Assembly: GCA_023376005.1 (NCBI GenBank)
Contig: CM042139.1
Span: forward strand, 138,457,174-138,521,173
Length of the DNA stretch: 64,000 nucleotides
Origin: Doryteuthis pealeii
Lineage: Eukaryota; Mollusca; Cephalopoda; Myopsida; Loliginidae
Direction of reading: 5' to 3'
The translations under genes and the position numbers were made by a program. Every line of letters begins with the position of its first letter. Position 1 is the stretch's first letter. Below, piece by piece: positions 1-11,039 of this stretch. The notes under the pieces are model-generated. The model was not told the origin of the DNA and ran no database searches. It worked only from the letters and a program-made list of their open reading frames with translations.

Positions 1-239
1 GAGAGAGAGATCAGATAGTCACTCAAAAATGAAACTGGTTTCACCACTTCGAACATAGTACAAAAGTACATATTGGAATACTCTGTTTCTGCGGCAGCCG
101 AAGTTCAAGTAGACAGCGGTCTGAGTCAATATGATTATCTTTTTTGTTGTTGTTAGTATTCATGAGGCGTAATCATAATAGAACATTATAGCATGAAATC
201 CATATATTCTCGCCTCCAATTATGAGTAAAATATAGAGC

Positions 240-300
240 AGAACTAACCATTGTAGCATAACCAGTCTAGGAGAGATAAACTCTGAATTTGAAAAAAACC
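240..300 (-). repeat. Repeat family C, short fragment (left arm)
   Basis: It contains the reverse complement of the family signature ctcctagactggtta preceded by gaattcagagttt-like sequence. It is the mirror of 32,335-32,395. The rest of 300-840 holds nothing I recognise. Confidence 0.45.
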
Positions 301-839
301 GAAAATTTGAAAAAAGAACCTGTGATCAGTCGGTTTGCGTTTTGTGGCATTTCTATCGACTGTGCCAAACAGTGATGGATAGTCCAACACAAGTTCACGC
401 AACTATAAAAAACACACTGTGCATGGTTGTTCCTTGGATGAACCTTCATCGTTAATCGACGAGAGAGTCATATTTTTTTTTATATCATACTGAAAAGGGG
501 AAAACTTCAATGGACAGTATATGCATAATTATTAATCGACAACTCATGGAAGCAATCACGTGCGAAAGCGCCGAGGAAACATGGGAGTAATACTCTTGCT
601 CCATGATAACACATCCGTTCAAACTGGCACAGATGCAGTAGTTTTCATTGGCCATGTGTGGATTTTAAATTTCTAGTTCTACACCTCCAGGATGACTTCA
701 TGTTTCGTAAACTCAAATTCAAACAGGTGGTAGCGATTGTGGAAACATACTGAAATCATATATGCTGTGGAGGAGTTTTTTGCCGACCCAGTAAGTGTGT
801 ATTTAGTAAATTTCATGTAAGGAATGTATTCTACGATTG

Positions 840-1369
840 AGATTCAAAATTATTTCACACTCTTGTTTTATGGAAGCCGGGCTCATTATGGATGATATCA
901 TTTGGCAGAACCCTGACAATCTGCAGAGAAAAAGCTACACATTGATGATACTCGCCTGTTCGTCATAACCGATCTCTCAAGTCGGATGAAACTTCACATC
1001 AGTGTCGAGTTGACGGGGTCTTTCCAATCTTTGTGTGTTACGCTTGTCCGAACACTTTTAACTTATTTATGCCCCTCCCACATACACAATTCTAGCGCGC
1101 AGTTGCACTGATTCCGTATTGTGCTAAATCATTCGATGAATTCTGTCCCCTGACATTCTTCCGATCAAGAACTTTAACTCCATCCTTGGTGATGCTGTTT
1201 AGTGGAGCGGCCATTGTTCCAGCTGTAAAAACAGCCGCAGAATGGCGTGATCAGACTCCGATTAAGTGCCAGAATTGTGAAAAATACAACCATGCATGCA
1301 CAGAACGAAGTGTGGCAATAATAAAGATATGTTATGTCGAAAGTGCGGTTTTTTGGACATTCCCTCGTA
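840..1369 (-). pseudogene. Mariner-family transposase remnant, left-arm copy
   Basis: This is the mirror of 31,254-31,795. The terminal motif tacgaggga lies at the right edge on the minus strand. The coding traces are badly broken by indels here, so the right-arm copy should be read instead. It is a dead fragment of a Tc1/mariner-superfamily DNA transposon. Confidence 0.6.
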
Positions 1370-1967
1370 TATGCCAATATATAGATGTGTATAGGATCTA
1401 GAACTGCAATTGATTGTGATATGGGGAGTAAAAATGCTATCCTATTACCCAATTACTCCTAGCGTCCACTCTGACTCGGTGTGATTAGTACCTTTTACGG
1501 TTCCTACTCTATGGGTAAAATAAATCTGTTAAAAACAGTGACCGGCATTCTAAAGAGCGTATGAAACAAGAATGCTAATAACAATACAGAAAAATGTAAA
1601 TATGAAATGTATAATAAAGAGCAAATGCCGAAGCCTCTCATATAAAAATAACCCACCGGGTTGAGATGGCATTAATCATCAACCATTCAAGCAATTAATC
1701 TATCTAGTCTAGATAACTAGTCTCATTTTGCGTCTCTCTATCTGACGTCATCTCTCTCTTCTCTCTCTCTCGTTCTCTCTCTCTCTCTTCTCGTCTCTCT
1801 CTACTCTCTCTCTCTCTCTCTTTCTCTCTCTGTCTATCCACTCACACACACATTGCAGAATTTAAATGAAAGGTTGGATCAATAAATTCGTTGACTCGTT
1901 GTCTGTTTTAGATCAATTTTCTGGTGAATATTCTTTAATCACGATTGGATCAGTTTGTGGTGAGATT

Positions 1968-2205
1968 GTTACTCCCCATGCGCGTATTTTTCTAACATGC
2001 GGATTGTTCGACATCGTATAAAGCGAGTTCGAACACCCCGTTGCGCTATTACGTTTCCTTTCGGACTAATATGCTAGAAAATGTATGAAAACCTGCAAAG
2101 CTATTAAATAGTGGCCAACTACTCGGTTCTTTAGCAGGATGGCTTTGCCATATAATAACGTCAACAATATTGATTAGCCACTTAAACAAAGAGTGTGACT
2201 TGATA
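1968..2205 (+). mobile_element. tRNA-derived SINE B, left-arm copy
   Basis: It shares the B-box-like agcgagttcgaacacc, the mid-element cggactaata, and the tail ending near ccacttaaacaaag. Many indels relative to the right-arm mirror at 30,462-30,690 obscure the head. Confidence 0.6.
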
Positions 2206-2335
2206 TGCAATACAGTATTAATTGAAAAATATCCTTTGTCTTATATTGAATTATTTTTCGTTTCGTATATATATATATATATTATTATATATATTATATA
2301 TAGAGAGAGAGGAGAGAAGAGAGAGTAGAGAGAGA

Positions 2336-2592
2336 AAGTCGTCGGATCCGGCCTAAGTCGGTATCAGACAGACAGCCGAGTGAGTATATCGTCCTTTTCA
2401 ACTAGCTCTAGACCAGCAGATTATTTGTGGCTTCTGAGTGGGCGGCAACACATATAATCGCTCCTCATGTTACCGGCTATCCCTGTGCTACTTCATGACG
2501 ACTGATTGGCGAGGGCCGCTATCGAACCGCGGATCTAGTGATTCCTAGTCGGACGCTATGATAACTTGACTGACGCTACACGGGAAAAAGGT
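2336..2592 (-). mobile_element. tRNA-derived SINE A, left-arm copy
   Basis: This is the mirror of 30,086-30,326. It has the same order of blocks but carries extra and missing bases, for example two inserted bases in the cgtatgagtagcacagg block. An (AT)n/(AG)n tract abuts its 3' end at 2,270-2,335. Confidence 0.7.
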
Positions 2593-2599
2593 TTCTGTA

Positions 2600-4950
2600 A
2601 TACACATCAATGATGCGAAGGTTTTGTAGCAACGTTGATTGAATTAATTAAATTGGGTTTTAACGGTTAAAGAGAGAGCGAATAAAGTACTTTGGGTTTC
2701 GCGGCAATGATTCTTATGCATCGCTAATTCGCAATTTGTGATTCAGTCAAACTATCACCACGTCATGAATCGGTCTAACAGGGTTTAAAAGAAGGAAAAT
2801 ATCAAACTTTTGTAGCTGCACATCATTCTCCGCTCACGGCGATCTTCCCGAGAATCTGTCGTTTACTTCACTGTGAGTTGTTGTTATATTCGGTTCATAA
2901 ATTTTAATATCTGTCAAAAAACCGAAATAAAATGCTCACTTAGTCTATCATAATGAAATTATTTTTAAATCCGTCTTGAAATGTTTGAATTAAGAAGAAA
3001 ACTCAAATCAAATGAAAGAAGTTTAGTGAAATCATTTTTGAGAGAATACCTCGTAAAAGTTTCCCGGAGAGATTGTTTAATCTTGGTATAGGGCTTTTGT
3101 TTAAATTTTCCCCCGAGCGAGTGTTGTATTTTGAAAATGTTCCATGGAAATCTTTGTTTTCACACCCATTAACCAATAACTCAATAATAATTCTGTTAGA
3201 AAAATTGATTGAGACGCAATTTCAATAGTTTTATCCTGAATTCATGGTGGTTCTCATGAACAAAATGCTCATATGTTAAATTAATAAATTTTGCAATTTT
3301 TTCGAATTTATTCCGTTAGCTAATATAAATATGGTAGAGTAGCACTTACATCGCCCTTCTCTGACTACACACCCTGATCAACATAAAGACGTCCCAACCA
3401 TATCATATTGTTGTGCCTTATCGAGGTGTATCTGCAAACCAAATATCAACCTCGGGAGATGTGCAAATTATCCAAGTTATTATGTGTTATGTATTTATAT
3501 ATTAACAAATCAACTAACTAATATGAAGAAATCAATCTAATTTTAAACTGATCTATTTGAATCGTACACGGGACTGTCCCCTCCAAGTCAGAGTGAACAT
3601 GGGAGTAATGGCAGTGAATCTGTATTCCACACTCAGCAAGATTCAGAACCAAAGCTTACCATCACAGATGCGTTTAACCAGGTCAACACTTTTTTGGTGG
3701 ATGGGTAAATCACTCTACCAGAGTAGAGTCAACGCATTCTAAACCCCACTGACAGCGTTTGTTGTTGCTTCAGTGCTTTTTGCAAAGATTGAATGAAAAA
3801 ACCTTTCTTAAGGATCTTATTTGAGCCAGAGTGAGAACCTAACAGGTATTCAGTGTCTGAATCGACCTGAAAGTCATTATATATAAATGGTACTCTATTC
3901 ATAAGTAGATAGAACTGAAGTCTCACTATCAGACTATAGTTTTGGTGTCTTAACCTAGGACTTCGGTTTTAGGGGGCTTGTGTGGATACAGCCAGATATG
4001 TTAAGACTAATCGACAGTACTTTATTTATGGTTTTATTTAGACAACGAAAGAATACCTGGTTTAATTATAGAAGAATAACGCGCAGCAGAATAACGGGCA
4101 GTAGGAATGCAAACTATTGTTCTAAGCCCTCTCAACTGGGACTGTAAAGATATGCCTTACTGTACCTCTATACGAGGTGTAAGGCTACGCTCCCCATTGT
4201 TCGTGTTCTTAGGACAAGATACGGGGGTGGGGAGCAGTCCATTACAGGCAGCTCTCCGCTTTGGCCCTTATTCTGGGTAGGCTGGTATACCGAGAGGACC
4301 CCAATCAATCAGCTCGTCAACGCCAAATCTCTAGTACCTATAAAATTGTCCCGACCGTATTACTCTCATGGCAAACTGATAATCCTTTTATCATATATGT
4401 ACTAGAAGGCGGTGGCGAGGGCTCTTAGTGTCTTGGCTAGGAAAAACTTTATTTGGAGGGGCGGTTTCAATTCTTTAGCTATGAGGATTGTGGAGTGTCC
4501 CTTTATAGCCATTTCTCCAGTTCCCTTCTGATCTAGAGTTTGGGTCCCATCTTTGGTTTAGATTAAAAATGAGTTTAAAAAATATGATTAAAAAGAATTG
4601 AATAACCAACAAAAATGAAAAAATCAAAACCATATTCGTCATAAAATGACCCAGGGTTGACATGCCATAAAATCTAACCAATCAACCAAACAATCAACCG
4701 AATATAAGTGATTTTCATTCATATATTTTATGGTACATGGTTTCGTTCAAGATGCTATTCCATTTATTCATCGGTTTATACATTGCCTTTGTTTAAACGC
4801 TTATTTGTTCATTCATTTGGTTGTTACTTCCTTTGATTCTGTCGGTGTTACTTTTCTAACGTATTTCTATTTTATGTATTTATTTCACGCTTCTTCTCTA
4901 CTTCCGTTTTTGAAATTTATTGCCTAACATACTTATCGATTCGTTTAAAG
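2600..4950. other. Unassigned left-arm stretch
   Basis: Mixed AT-rich sequence mirrored at 27,740-30,060. No coding frame, SINE head or terminal inverted repeat was recognised. The short open frames at 3,557, 3,729, 4,475 and 4,730 have no recognisable motifs. Confidence 0.5.
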
Positions 4951-5089
4951 ATGTCAATCTGTAAAATACTATGGGAACATCACAGAATATTTTTTCTTGA
5001 TGATTTTTTAATTATTTATTATCAAGACCTCGTGCAATTTTTCTTATATCAATGTCCAGATGGGAAAGGTGACCTATATTTTCCCCGAG

Positions 5090-5094
5090 CGATA

Positions 5095-5125
<31 letters not shown>

Positions 5126-5429
5126 TGTGTGTGTGTGCGTTTTGTAGAAAAAAGAGTATCAAACATCAGATGGTCATATTTTGGGATTCATTAGATCATT
5201 GTGGACAGGTTATATTTTTTTCCCTTTTCAGGCTTTTCATTTTTCACCCTTTTATATGAATATATTTTCCTTTTGACATTTAAACATCACCGAAAGTTTC
5301 CTTTTGAATGTGTTTCGGTCAAAAGGCTCTTAATATTTTTTCCATTTATCTTATATTTGCAGTAGCATAATAAAGTTTTTTTAGCTTTCATGAAAATAAT
5401 GTTTCAATTGGTTGGACCACACACACACC

Positions 5430-5510
<81 letters not shown>

Positions 5511-5516
5511 ATATAT
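5090..5516. repeat. Microsatellites (TG)n and (CA)n-(TA)n, left arm
   Basis: A (TG)n tract at about 5,096-5,138 and a compound (CA)n-(TA)n tract at about 5,421-5,516. The mirrors at 27,549-27,594 and 27,177-27,275 differ in length and interruptions, as expected for slippage or sequencing error. Confidence 0.9.
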
Positions 5517-5591
5517 TTAATGCCCAAATATATCAGGTTTGGGCATTTGTAGGAAGCATTAAAAATAAATGTCAGAAACTTGGTTGTTTAT

Positions 5592-5780
5592 AAACTTAAA
5601 TTAATTGGATTTCAATTGTATTTTAACTTTTATAAAATTTTCCGGAAGGGAGCCTTCTTCAGACTGTAGATAGATAGATAGATTTTAATGTTAAAAAAAT
5701 ACACAATTATTGTAACAACGCATCGTAAAATCAAATTTATAAAAGTAAAAATAAAATTGAAATCCAATTAATTTAAGTTT
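5592..5780. mobile_element. Fold-back / MITE-like element, left arm
   Basis: About 48-bp imperfect terminal inverted repeats: aaacttaaattaattggatt at the left end, and its complement ending aatttaagttt at 5,780. The middle holds ttccggaagggagccttctt and a short (TAGA)n. There is no coding capacity. It could also be the inverted flank of a degenerate SINE. Mirror at 26,917-27,102. Confidence 0.55.
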
Positions 5781-6849
5781 CGAATCAAATGTGTTTAAAA
5801 TCCAATTAATTTCAAATTTACTCGTCTCAACTAAAGATTAAACATATGTACATCAAATACGAAAATGTATAAATACTGAAATATTGATTAGTCTGCCTTT
5901 CAATTTTGTGTGTATTAGTATTTTTGTCCAATTTCTTACAATTTGGAACCTTTACATTTAGTTTTGAATAACGTATTTACAATTTGGGATTATTGTTGTG
6001 TAGTGGAAAGCTTCATTGTAATATTTCCATCGAGAAGAGTCGAATAATGTCTCGTCTTTCCCAAACAATTACAATTCTCATTACTCTGGATTGAGACCAA
6101 TGCGCGTGATAGATAAATATTTATACATATCAAGTCACATTTTGATTTATTTATAAGTAGCTATATAAATAATAACTCCTAGCTGTCCAGAGGCATTCAA
6201 TTGAAAGCTGATACGAAAAAGAAATTATGAAAAAAACAAAAAAAACAACAGAAAATATAATCTAGTGTGATATTATTGTCTATTCTGTTTTTTTTTAAAT
6301 ATGTCCTTTGATCGTCTCATCTAAATAGTATTTAATATCACTCAAAGATTCTGTAATATGCGACCGATCGATCAGTTCTCATTCAACAAACATTAACATA
6401 AAGTAATTCCTTTGAGTGATCAATGCGTGATATAATATTCAGTAAAAATATAGATATATCCATCTCAAGAGATACATATAATGCAGAAAAAAGAAGCACT
6501 CCATAGAAAATTATTTATCTTTGATAAAATATATATTGGACACATAGAAAGTACCCTAACGGGTACTAGCATTCCGGGTCTGAGAAAAACTGGGATTAAT
6601 AGCCAAAAATTACACAACACTCCCTAAAGCTCCAGAAATGTGGGGTCAGTACCAGATACAGTTTCATGTTATACCCAGAACACCCCGTTTAGGGGGATTT
6701 AGTGCTTAGTCGGGAGTGCAATTCTAACCCGGGCAAGAGGGTGTATGATTGATAGGTATGTACTTAAGAATTGTAAATACTTTATATGTACCTACCCACG
6801 TGCATGTGTGAGCGTGCGTGCTCGCGCACGTGCTTCATTATTTTGTTTA
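5781..6849. other. Unassigned left-arm stretch
   Basis: AT-rich sequence mirrored at 25,866-26,916. It includes an unidentified block around 6,530-6,730 (tagcattccgggtctgag and neighbours) that looks repeat-like. No gene was seen. Confidence 0.4.
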
Positions 6850-7095
6850 GTTTCTTTGTTTAATGGCATATCAATATCCGTGGGTTATTTAATGCCAAAG
6901 CCACCTTTGTAAAGAATAGCACTGATATTATCTAACCCCTAGTGGAGGGATGAAGTAGCTCAAACCTTTACAAATGTATTAGTCCGAAAATGAATATATT
7001 AACGCCACTTGTGTTCAAACTCGCTTACAGCGATGTCTCAATACAGCAGATTAGTCACTACGCCATGAAGACACCCCACCGTGCCAGAGCGTAAT
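6850..7095 (-). mobile_element. tRNA-derived SINE B, left-arm copy 2
   Basis: This is the mirror of 25,625-25,865, on the minus strand. Blocks read tggcgtagtgactaatctgc, gtaagcgagtttgaacac, ttttcggactaatacat and a tail ending ccattaaacaaagaaac. Confidence 0.75.
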
Positions 7096-7499
7096 GTTTT
7101 GTTTTATTTATTTATTTTGGTAACAATTAGTTTTTTTGCTAGTTTTATCTCTTTTTTTACGAAATAACTCATAATCCCCATGGCACTGACTTGCTGTTAA
7201 ACTACTGTATAATTTTTTTATAGTTAATTAGCAAACCCGTTCGCCACGGGTAGGATTTGGCACAATTTATGAAGCATTCGGAGAGAATCGAACTCACCAT
7301 TGTAGTTTGATACGCGTCATACGCATGAGATAAAATAGGGGGTTAATATTCTCTGAAACTTAATACATTAACACAAATTAATAAAAATACAAGATTGATA
7401 ACTGACTCCGAAAAAATGGTTTTGGTTTTAGGAGCGCTACTCATATAGCGTGCCTTGGGTAGGAATAGCCTGGTTGAACTCATCCTCCTTGTGTCTACA

Positions 7500-7595
7500 G
7501 CTATTTTGAATGCAGTGTGTTCCTCCCCCTAGACTGGTTGTCAAACCAAATTTAAATAGCCCGAGGGACAATAGTCCGATTCAAATCGTTCCCAA

Positions 7596-7652
<57 letters not shown>

Positions 7653-7665
7653 ATATATATATTCA
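7500..7665. repeat. Family C fragment followed by (AT)n, left arm
   Basis: Between 7,515 and 7,595 the words ccctagactggttgtcaaa and acaatagtccg resemble family C. A long (AT)n follows at about 7,598-7,660. Mirror: 25,055-25,200. Confidence 0.5.
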
Positions 7666-7677
7666 TATTCATGTCGC

Positions 7678-8480
7678 ACAATTATCACGGATATCTAAGA
7701 CAATCTCTCGCAAACCCTCCCTATCATTCATCATCCCAAAGAGGTCCCCCACGCAGCATCCAGTATCCTCGCATAGTTGGTCAATGTAGGTCCTTGGTGG
7801 ACGGCCCACACTAGCATGTCCATGTGTTGGCTTCCACAGGAGGACGTCGCTTATGAGCTCGTCCTTGCTTCTCTAGCAGTATCCAGCATGCCATGTCCGT
7901 CTCACTCGGATGGTTTTTGAGATGGGGGCAGGTGTCTGTACAGATGCTTCCTTGTGGGGTGCTGCTTCCACGACTTATTCAAGACTGCATGCAGCATCCT
8001 TGTGCAGCTCCCATCTAGCTTATTCTCGAGTCGCTTTGTTAGCGTCCAGGTGGTGCAGCCATACAGCAGCCTGGAAGAATTGTCGCTTTGTCAGTGAGAT
8101 CGGATTTCCAAATGACTGATAATTTGTTTGTGGCCGACCATGCCTTTCCTATTCGTGTATTAACATCGTTTTCTGTGGATTAGATATTACTACTAGGTAT
8201 GTGAATTGTTCTACTGGCTTAAGAGGCTTACTGTCGAGTGTGGAGATGTCTCCTTTCTATTTGAAACTCATGAAGTCAGTTTTATGAGAGTCCACGTAGA
8301 GGCCGATATTCTTTGCTGCCTTCTCCAGGCTATGCAGTAGTGACTCGGCCTGTGCCTGGGTATCTGGAAAAAAGTACAAAGTCATCAGCGTAGTTTGCAT
8401 CTGTGAGAGTCTGTGCGGGATATCGCCTGCTTCTTGCCTTTTTAAGAGTGAAACCTTTTTCTTTTATGATGTTCGGGGTA
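7678..8480 (-). pseudogene. LINE reverse transcriptase C-terminal fragment, left arm
   Basis: This is the mirror of 24,232-25,045 on the minus strand and has the same broken reading frames. See the right-arm copy for motifs. Confidence 0.75.
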
Positions 8481-8493
8481 CACAGTATATATA

Positions 8494-9491
8494 TGGGTAA
8501 TTCCATGTCAAATCATCAGGGCCATGTCACCCACTCCCTTCAATTTTTCTGAATTTTTGTACAGGTGTAGACTAGGTTAAAATTAGACATTCCCCGCATT
8601 TGAGCTTCCAATTCGAAATCTTCGCCGAGTTATGTCGATTTTAAACTCGAAAATTTTTAGGGGGGGGGGGCGATAAAAATGGCGACATTTTGTAATCTAT
8701 TTTTGTCTATAAAATGTGTTCTATAGCTCTCCTACTCTTAAAAATTGGTTTATAGAAGTATTTAGGTTTGAGGAATCCAAAAATGTTATCCAAATAGGCA
8801 TAAAATTTAACCTTTTCACGTTATTAATGATTTCTGATTTTTTCAATAAGTGAAAAAATCACCATGTGACACTACATAACATCTTATTTTTCCTTTAAAT
8901 TATTATTCTACTTATATTGAACATTATTTGTACCAAAAATGAAGTTTGGTTTTTGGTCTCAAGCGAAGTTACAGCATCAGTTAAGATTTGGCACTTTTAC
9001 GTACAGCCATTGAATAAGCACCATATGGAGAATAATAACTGACAGAGTTCGATAGAAATTATCAGGATTATGTTGGAGGTTGAATATATTTAAAATAATA
9101 AACAAACAACATATTTCCAAGTATTAATCATATTGCCTGCGAAAATCTGACAATATACAAACGTCAATATCAGCACTACATTTCATTTTAGAATTGAAAA
9201 ATGATAACAATATCCTTTGTACCACCAATTTTCCCTGTGAAATTTACCCCCTATATTTGACACAATGAAACTTAAAAATTAATATTATATTGAAAAATGT
9301 TTTTTACATTCAAAGAAGAAACCTTAAACAAACTCCTGATGATTTTAGAAAGTTTTTTCAGCTTACGAAAATATTGGAAATTATGATTGAAACACAATGT
9401 TTTCATTTTTGCACCGTTAAATCAACTAAAAATTGAAGGGGGTGGGGGACAATTTCATTTTGTTCCTGATGATTTGACATGGAATTGCCCA
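8494..9491. mobile_element. MITE 1 (27-bp terminal inverted repeats), left arm
   Basis: The left end tgggtaattccatgtcaaat and the right end atttgacatggaattgccca are inverted repeats of about 27 bp with one mismatch, flanked on both sides by tatata (TA target possible). The ~1 kb interior has no long open frame. It is probably a non-autonomous DNA transposon. It abuts the LINE fragment on one side and MITE 2 on the other. Confidence 0.7.
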
Positions 9492-9497
9492 TATATA

Positions 9498-9727
9498 TAA
9501 GATTTGGTATTAAATAACTCACAGGAGTAGATATAACTTTAAACCAAACTAAGTAAAATGTAATGCGGATTATATAAGCAAATATTGAATTATAAAAATC
9601 TATGACGATATCATATTGAAATCACTGTTTGTATGTCACACTGTGCTATTAAAGCACAGTGTGACATGCAAACAGTCTTGATCTAATAGTATATCTACCC
9701 TTGAGGGTTATTTAATGCTAAAATCTT

Positions 9728-9728
<1 letters not shown>
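9498..9728. mobile_element. MITE 2 with central perfect hairpin, left arm
   Basis: Outer imperfect inverted repeats of about 40 bp (taagatttggtattaaataa at the left; complement of taagattttagcattaaata at the right) enclose a near-perfect hairpin at 9,624-9,676 with ~24-bp arms (cacagtgtgacatgcaaaca). An (AT)n follows. It is non-coding. Confidence 0.6.

Positions 9729-9730
<2 letters not shown>

Positions 9731-9771
<41 letters not shown>
9731..9771. repeat. (AT)n microsatellite
   Basis: Pure AT dinucleotide run between MITE 2 and the ribozyme fold-back. The mirror at about 22,954-22,983 is shorter. Confidence 0.9.
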
Positions 9772-9775
<4 letters not shown>

Positions 9776-9889
9776 GGAGAATAAGTGCTTAATTGGAGTC
9801 GTACCTAATTTTGAAAATTAATTAATTAATAATGAATTAGGTGGGAATACCTATTAAATGTATGGCTAAACAAATCGAGAAAAATCAAT

Positions 9890-9931
9890 CTCTGTATGTA
9901 CATTTCGGCCTATTAGGCCTCATCAGCAGAG
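9890..9931 (-). ncRNA. Hammerhead ribozyme (type I), intact core
   Basis: On the minus strand: stem I ctctg, core CTGATGA, stem II ggcc-taata-ggcc, core GAAA, minimal palindromic stem III (tgtaca), cleavage triplet ATA, then cagag closing stem I. All core positions are present. The very short stem III is typical of retroelement hammerheads. Activity is inferred from the fold, not shown. Confidence 0.8.
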
Positions 9932-10178
9932 CTATAGATCGGAAGACCGCCTGTGCGTGATTTGAAACCGGACTGCCAAGCTGACAGGCCGATCCCATAA
10001 CCCTTACACCAAACGGACTTCTTAGATTTTACGATTTGTTTAGAGTAGGTTAATATTCCTCTTCTAGTGACTTTTATCTAAAATCTAAGAAGTCCGTTTG
10101 GTGTAAGGGTTATGGGATCGGCCTGTCAGCTGGCAGTCCGGTTTCAAATCACGCACAGGGCGGTCTTCCGATCTATAG

Positions 10179-10220
10179 CTCTGCTGATGAGGCCTAATAG
10201 GCCGAAATGTACATACAGAG
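10179..10220 (+). ncRNA. Hammerhead ribozyme (type I), intact core
   Basis: CTGATGA at 10,184-10,190, stem II ggcc/ggcc with a 5-base loop, GAAA at 10,204-10,207, short stem III, ATA cleavage triplet and closing cagag at 10,216-10,220. It lies 29 bases after the B box of its tRNA-like head. It is the inverted partner of the motif at 9,890-9,931. Confidence 0.8.
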
Positions 10221-10382
10221 ATTGATTTTTCTCGATTTGTTTAGCCATACGTTTAATAGGTATTCCCGCCTAATTCATTATTAATTAATTAATTTTCAAA
10301 ATTAGGTACGACTCCAATTAAGCACTTATTCTCCCAAAAATTATCGGCAAAAAGCCATTCCAAACAAACCGTGTTTACAACT

Positions 10383-10386
10383 TATC

Positions 10387-10419
<33 letters not shown>

Positions 10420-10425
10420 ATATAA
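10383..10425. repeat. (AT)n microsatellite
   Basis: AT run with one interruption between the fold-back and the ribozyme dimer. Mirror about 22,300-22,336. Mis-coded frames over it are artefacts. Confidence 0.85.
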
Positions 10426-10513
10426 CATTTGATATAGGAATTATATATAATTAATAATTGAATCATATTACCACGACCAGACAACTCGGCAAACACCATT
10501 TGTGACATCCGGA

Positions 10514-10558
10514 GCACTGGACAGCTGTTCCGACCTCCTTTGGTCTCATCAGCAGTGC
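10514..10558 (-). ncRNA. Hammerhead motif, core damaged (GAAA changed)
   Basis: Perfect 6-bp stem I (gcactg/cagtgc) and intact CTGATGA, with stem II gacc/ggtc. The second core strand reads ggaac instead of gaaac. Cleavage triplet GTC is present. Probably inactive. Confidence 0.65.
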
Positions 10559-10920
10559 ATACCACAATCTCCACCACTAGAGATTGAACCAGCGGACCAC
10601 AGCGTGAAGAGCGGGGACTCAACACACTGGGCCACCAGCCATGCCACAAACGGAGAATGCCAAATCATCTAGTCAATGGTAACATTAATTCAAACTGCGC
10701 AGCAATCTAACCTGTATTCCCATGTATCCCATCGCAGGATCACAGAGGGCAAGGTCACCCCCGGGACAACGACTTCCCAATTCGGGGCCCGAATCTCTCA
10801 GACACAAACTAATGGGCAAAGGGTATATATTAAATTTGATAGAGGAATTATATATAATTGATAATGGAATAATATTACCACGACCAGACAACTCGACAAA
10901 CACCATTTGCGACATCCGGA

Positions 10921-10962
10921 GCACTGGACAGCTGTTTCGACCTCCTTTGGTCTCATCAGTGC
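10921..10962 (-). ncRNA. Hammerhead motif, stem I shortened by 3 bases
   Basis: GAAA, stem II and GTC are intact. A 3-base deletion merges stem I and the core into gcactgatga, so CTGATGA can only form at the cost of half of stem I. Probably weak or inactive. Confidence 0.65.
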
Positions 10963-11039
10963 ATACCACAATCTCCGCCACTAGACATTGAACCAGCGGA
11001 CCAGAGCGTGAAGAGCGGGGAATCAACAGCTTATTTATA

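Larger units (their letters stand above)
9772..10339. mobile_element. Fold-back element of two opposed tRNA-like/hammerhead units, left arm
   Basis: Two ~260-bp arms are reverse complements around a ~47-bp spacer (about 10,032-10,078). The ends are tttgggagaataagtgctta and its complement. Each arm read outward has a Pol III-like A box (tggtgtaaggg, 10,099-10,109 in the plus arm), a B box (ggtttcaaatc, 10,140-10,150), a hammerhead motif, then an AT-rich tail (tcgatttgtttagcc, aattaattaatt). It looks like two head-to-head copies of a SINE-like unit. Single-unit relatives are at 41.0-41.3 kb, and a 58.4 kb copy has one arm mostly deleted. Confidence 0.75.
10440..11030 (-). mobile_element. Head-to-tail dimer of ~404-bp tRNA-like/hammerhead units, left arm
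   Basis: Mirror of 21,690-22,290. Two direct copies on the minus strand, each with a tRNA-like promoter segment and a hammerhead motif. The copies are related but not identical. See the right-arm entry. Confidence 0.75.

Noticed and set aside
1..10. gagagagaga at the window start as a real (GA)n tract at the palindrome boundary.
   Set aside because: Ten bases at a window edge; the mirrored right-arm boundary has no such tract, so nothing can be concluded.
9938..9955. agatcggaaga in the fold-back elements looks like the start of an Illumina adapter.
   Set aside because: It continues differently from the adapter, is embedded at the same place in several diverged genomic copies (10.2, 22.5, 58.3 kb) and is mutated in the 41.2 kb copy, so it is genomic and the match is chance.
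10722..10991. Frames over the ribozyme dimer that recur as 'conserved proteins' (also 21,732-22,001 and 10,341-10,649).
   Set aside because: They recur only because the arms are mirrored and the units tandem; the DNA is tRNA-like/ribozyme SINE sequence.
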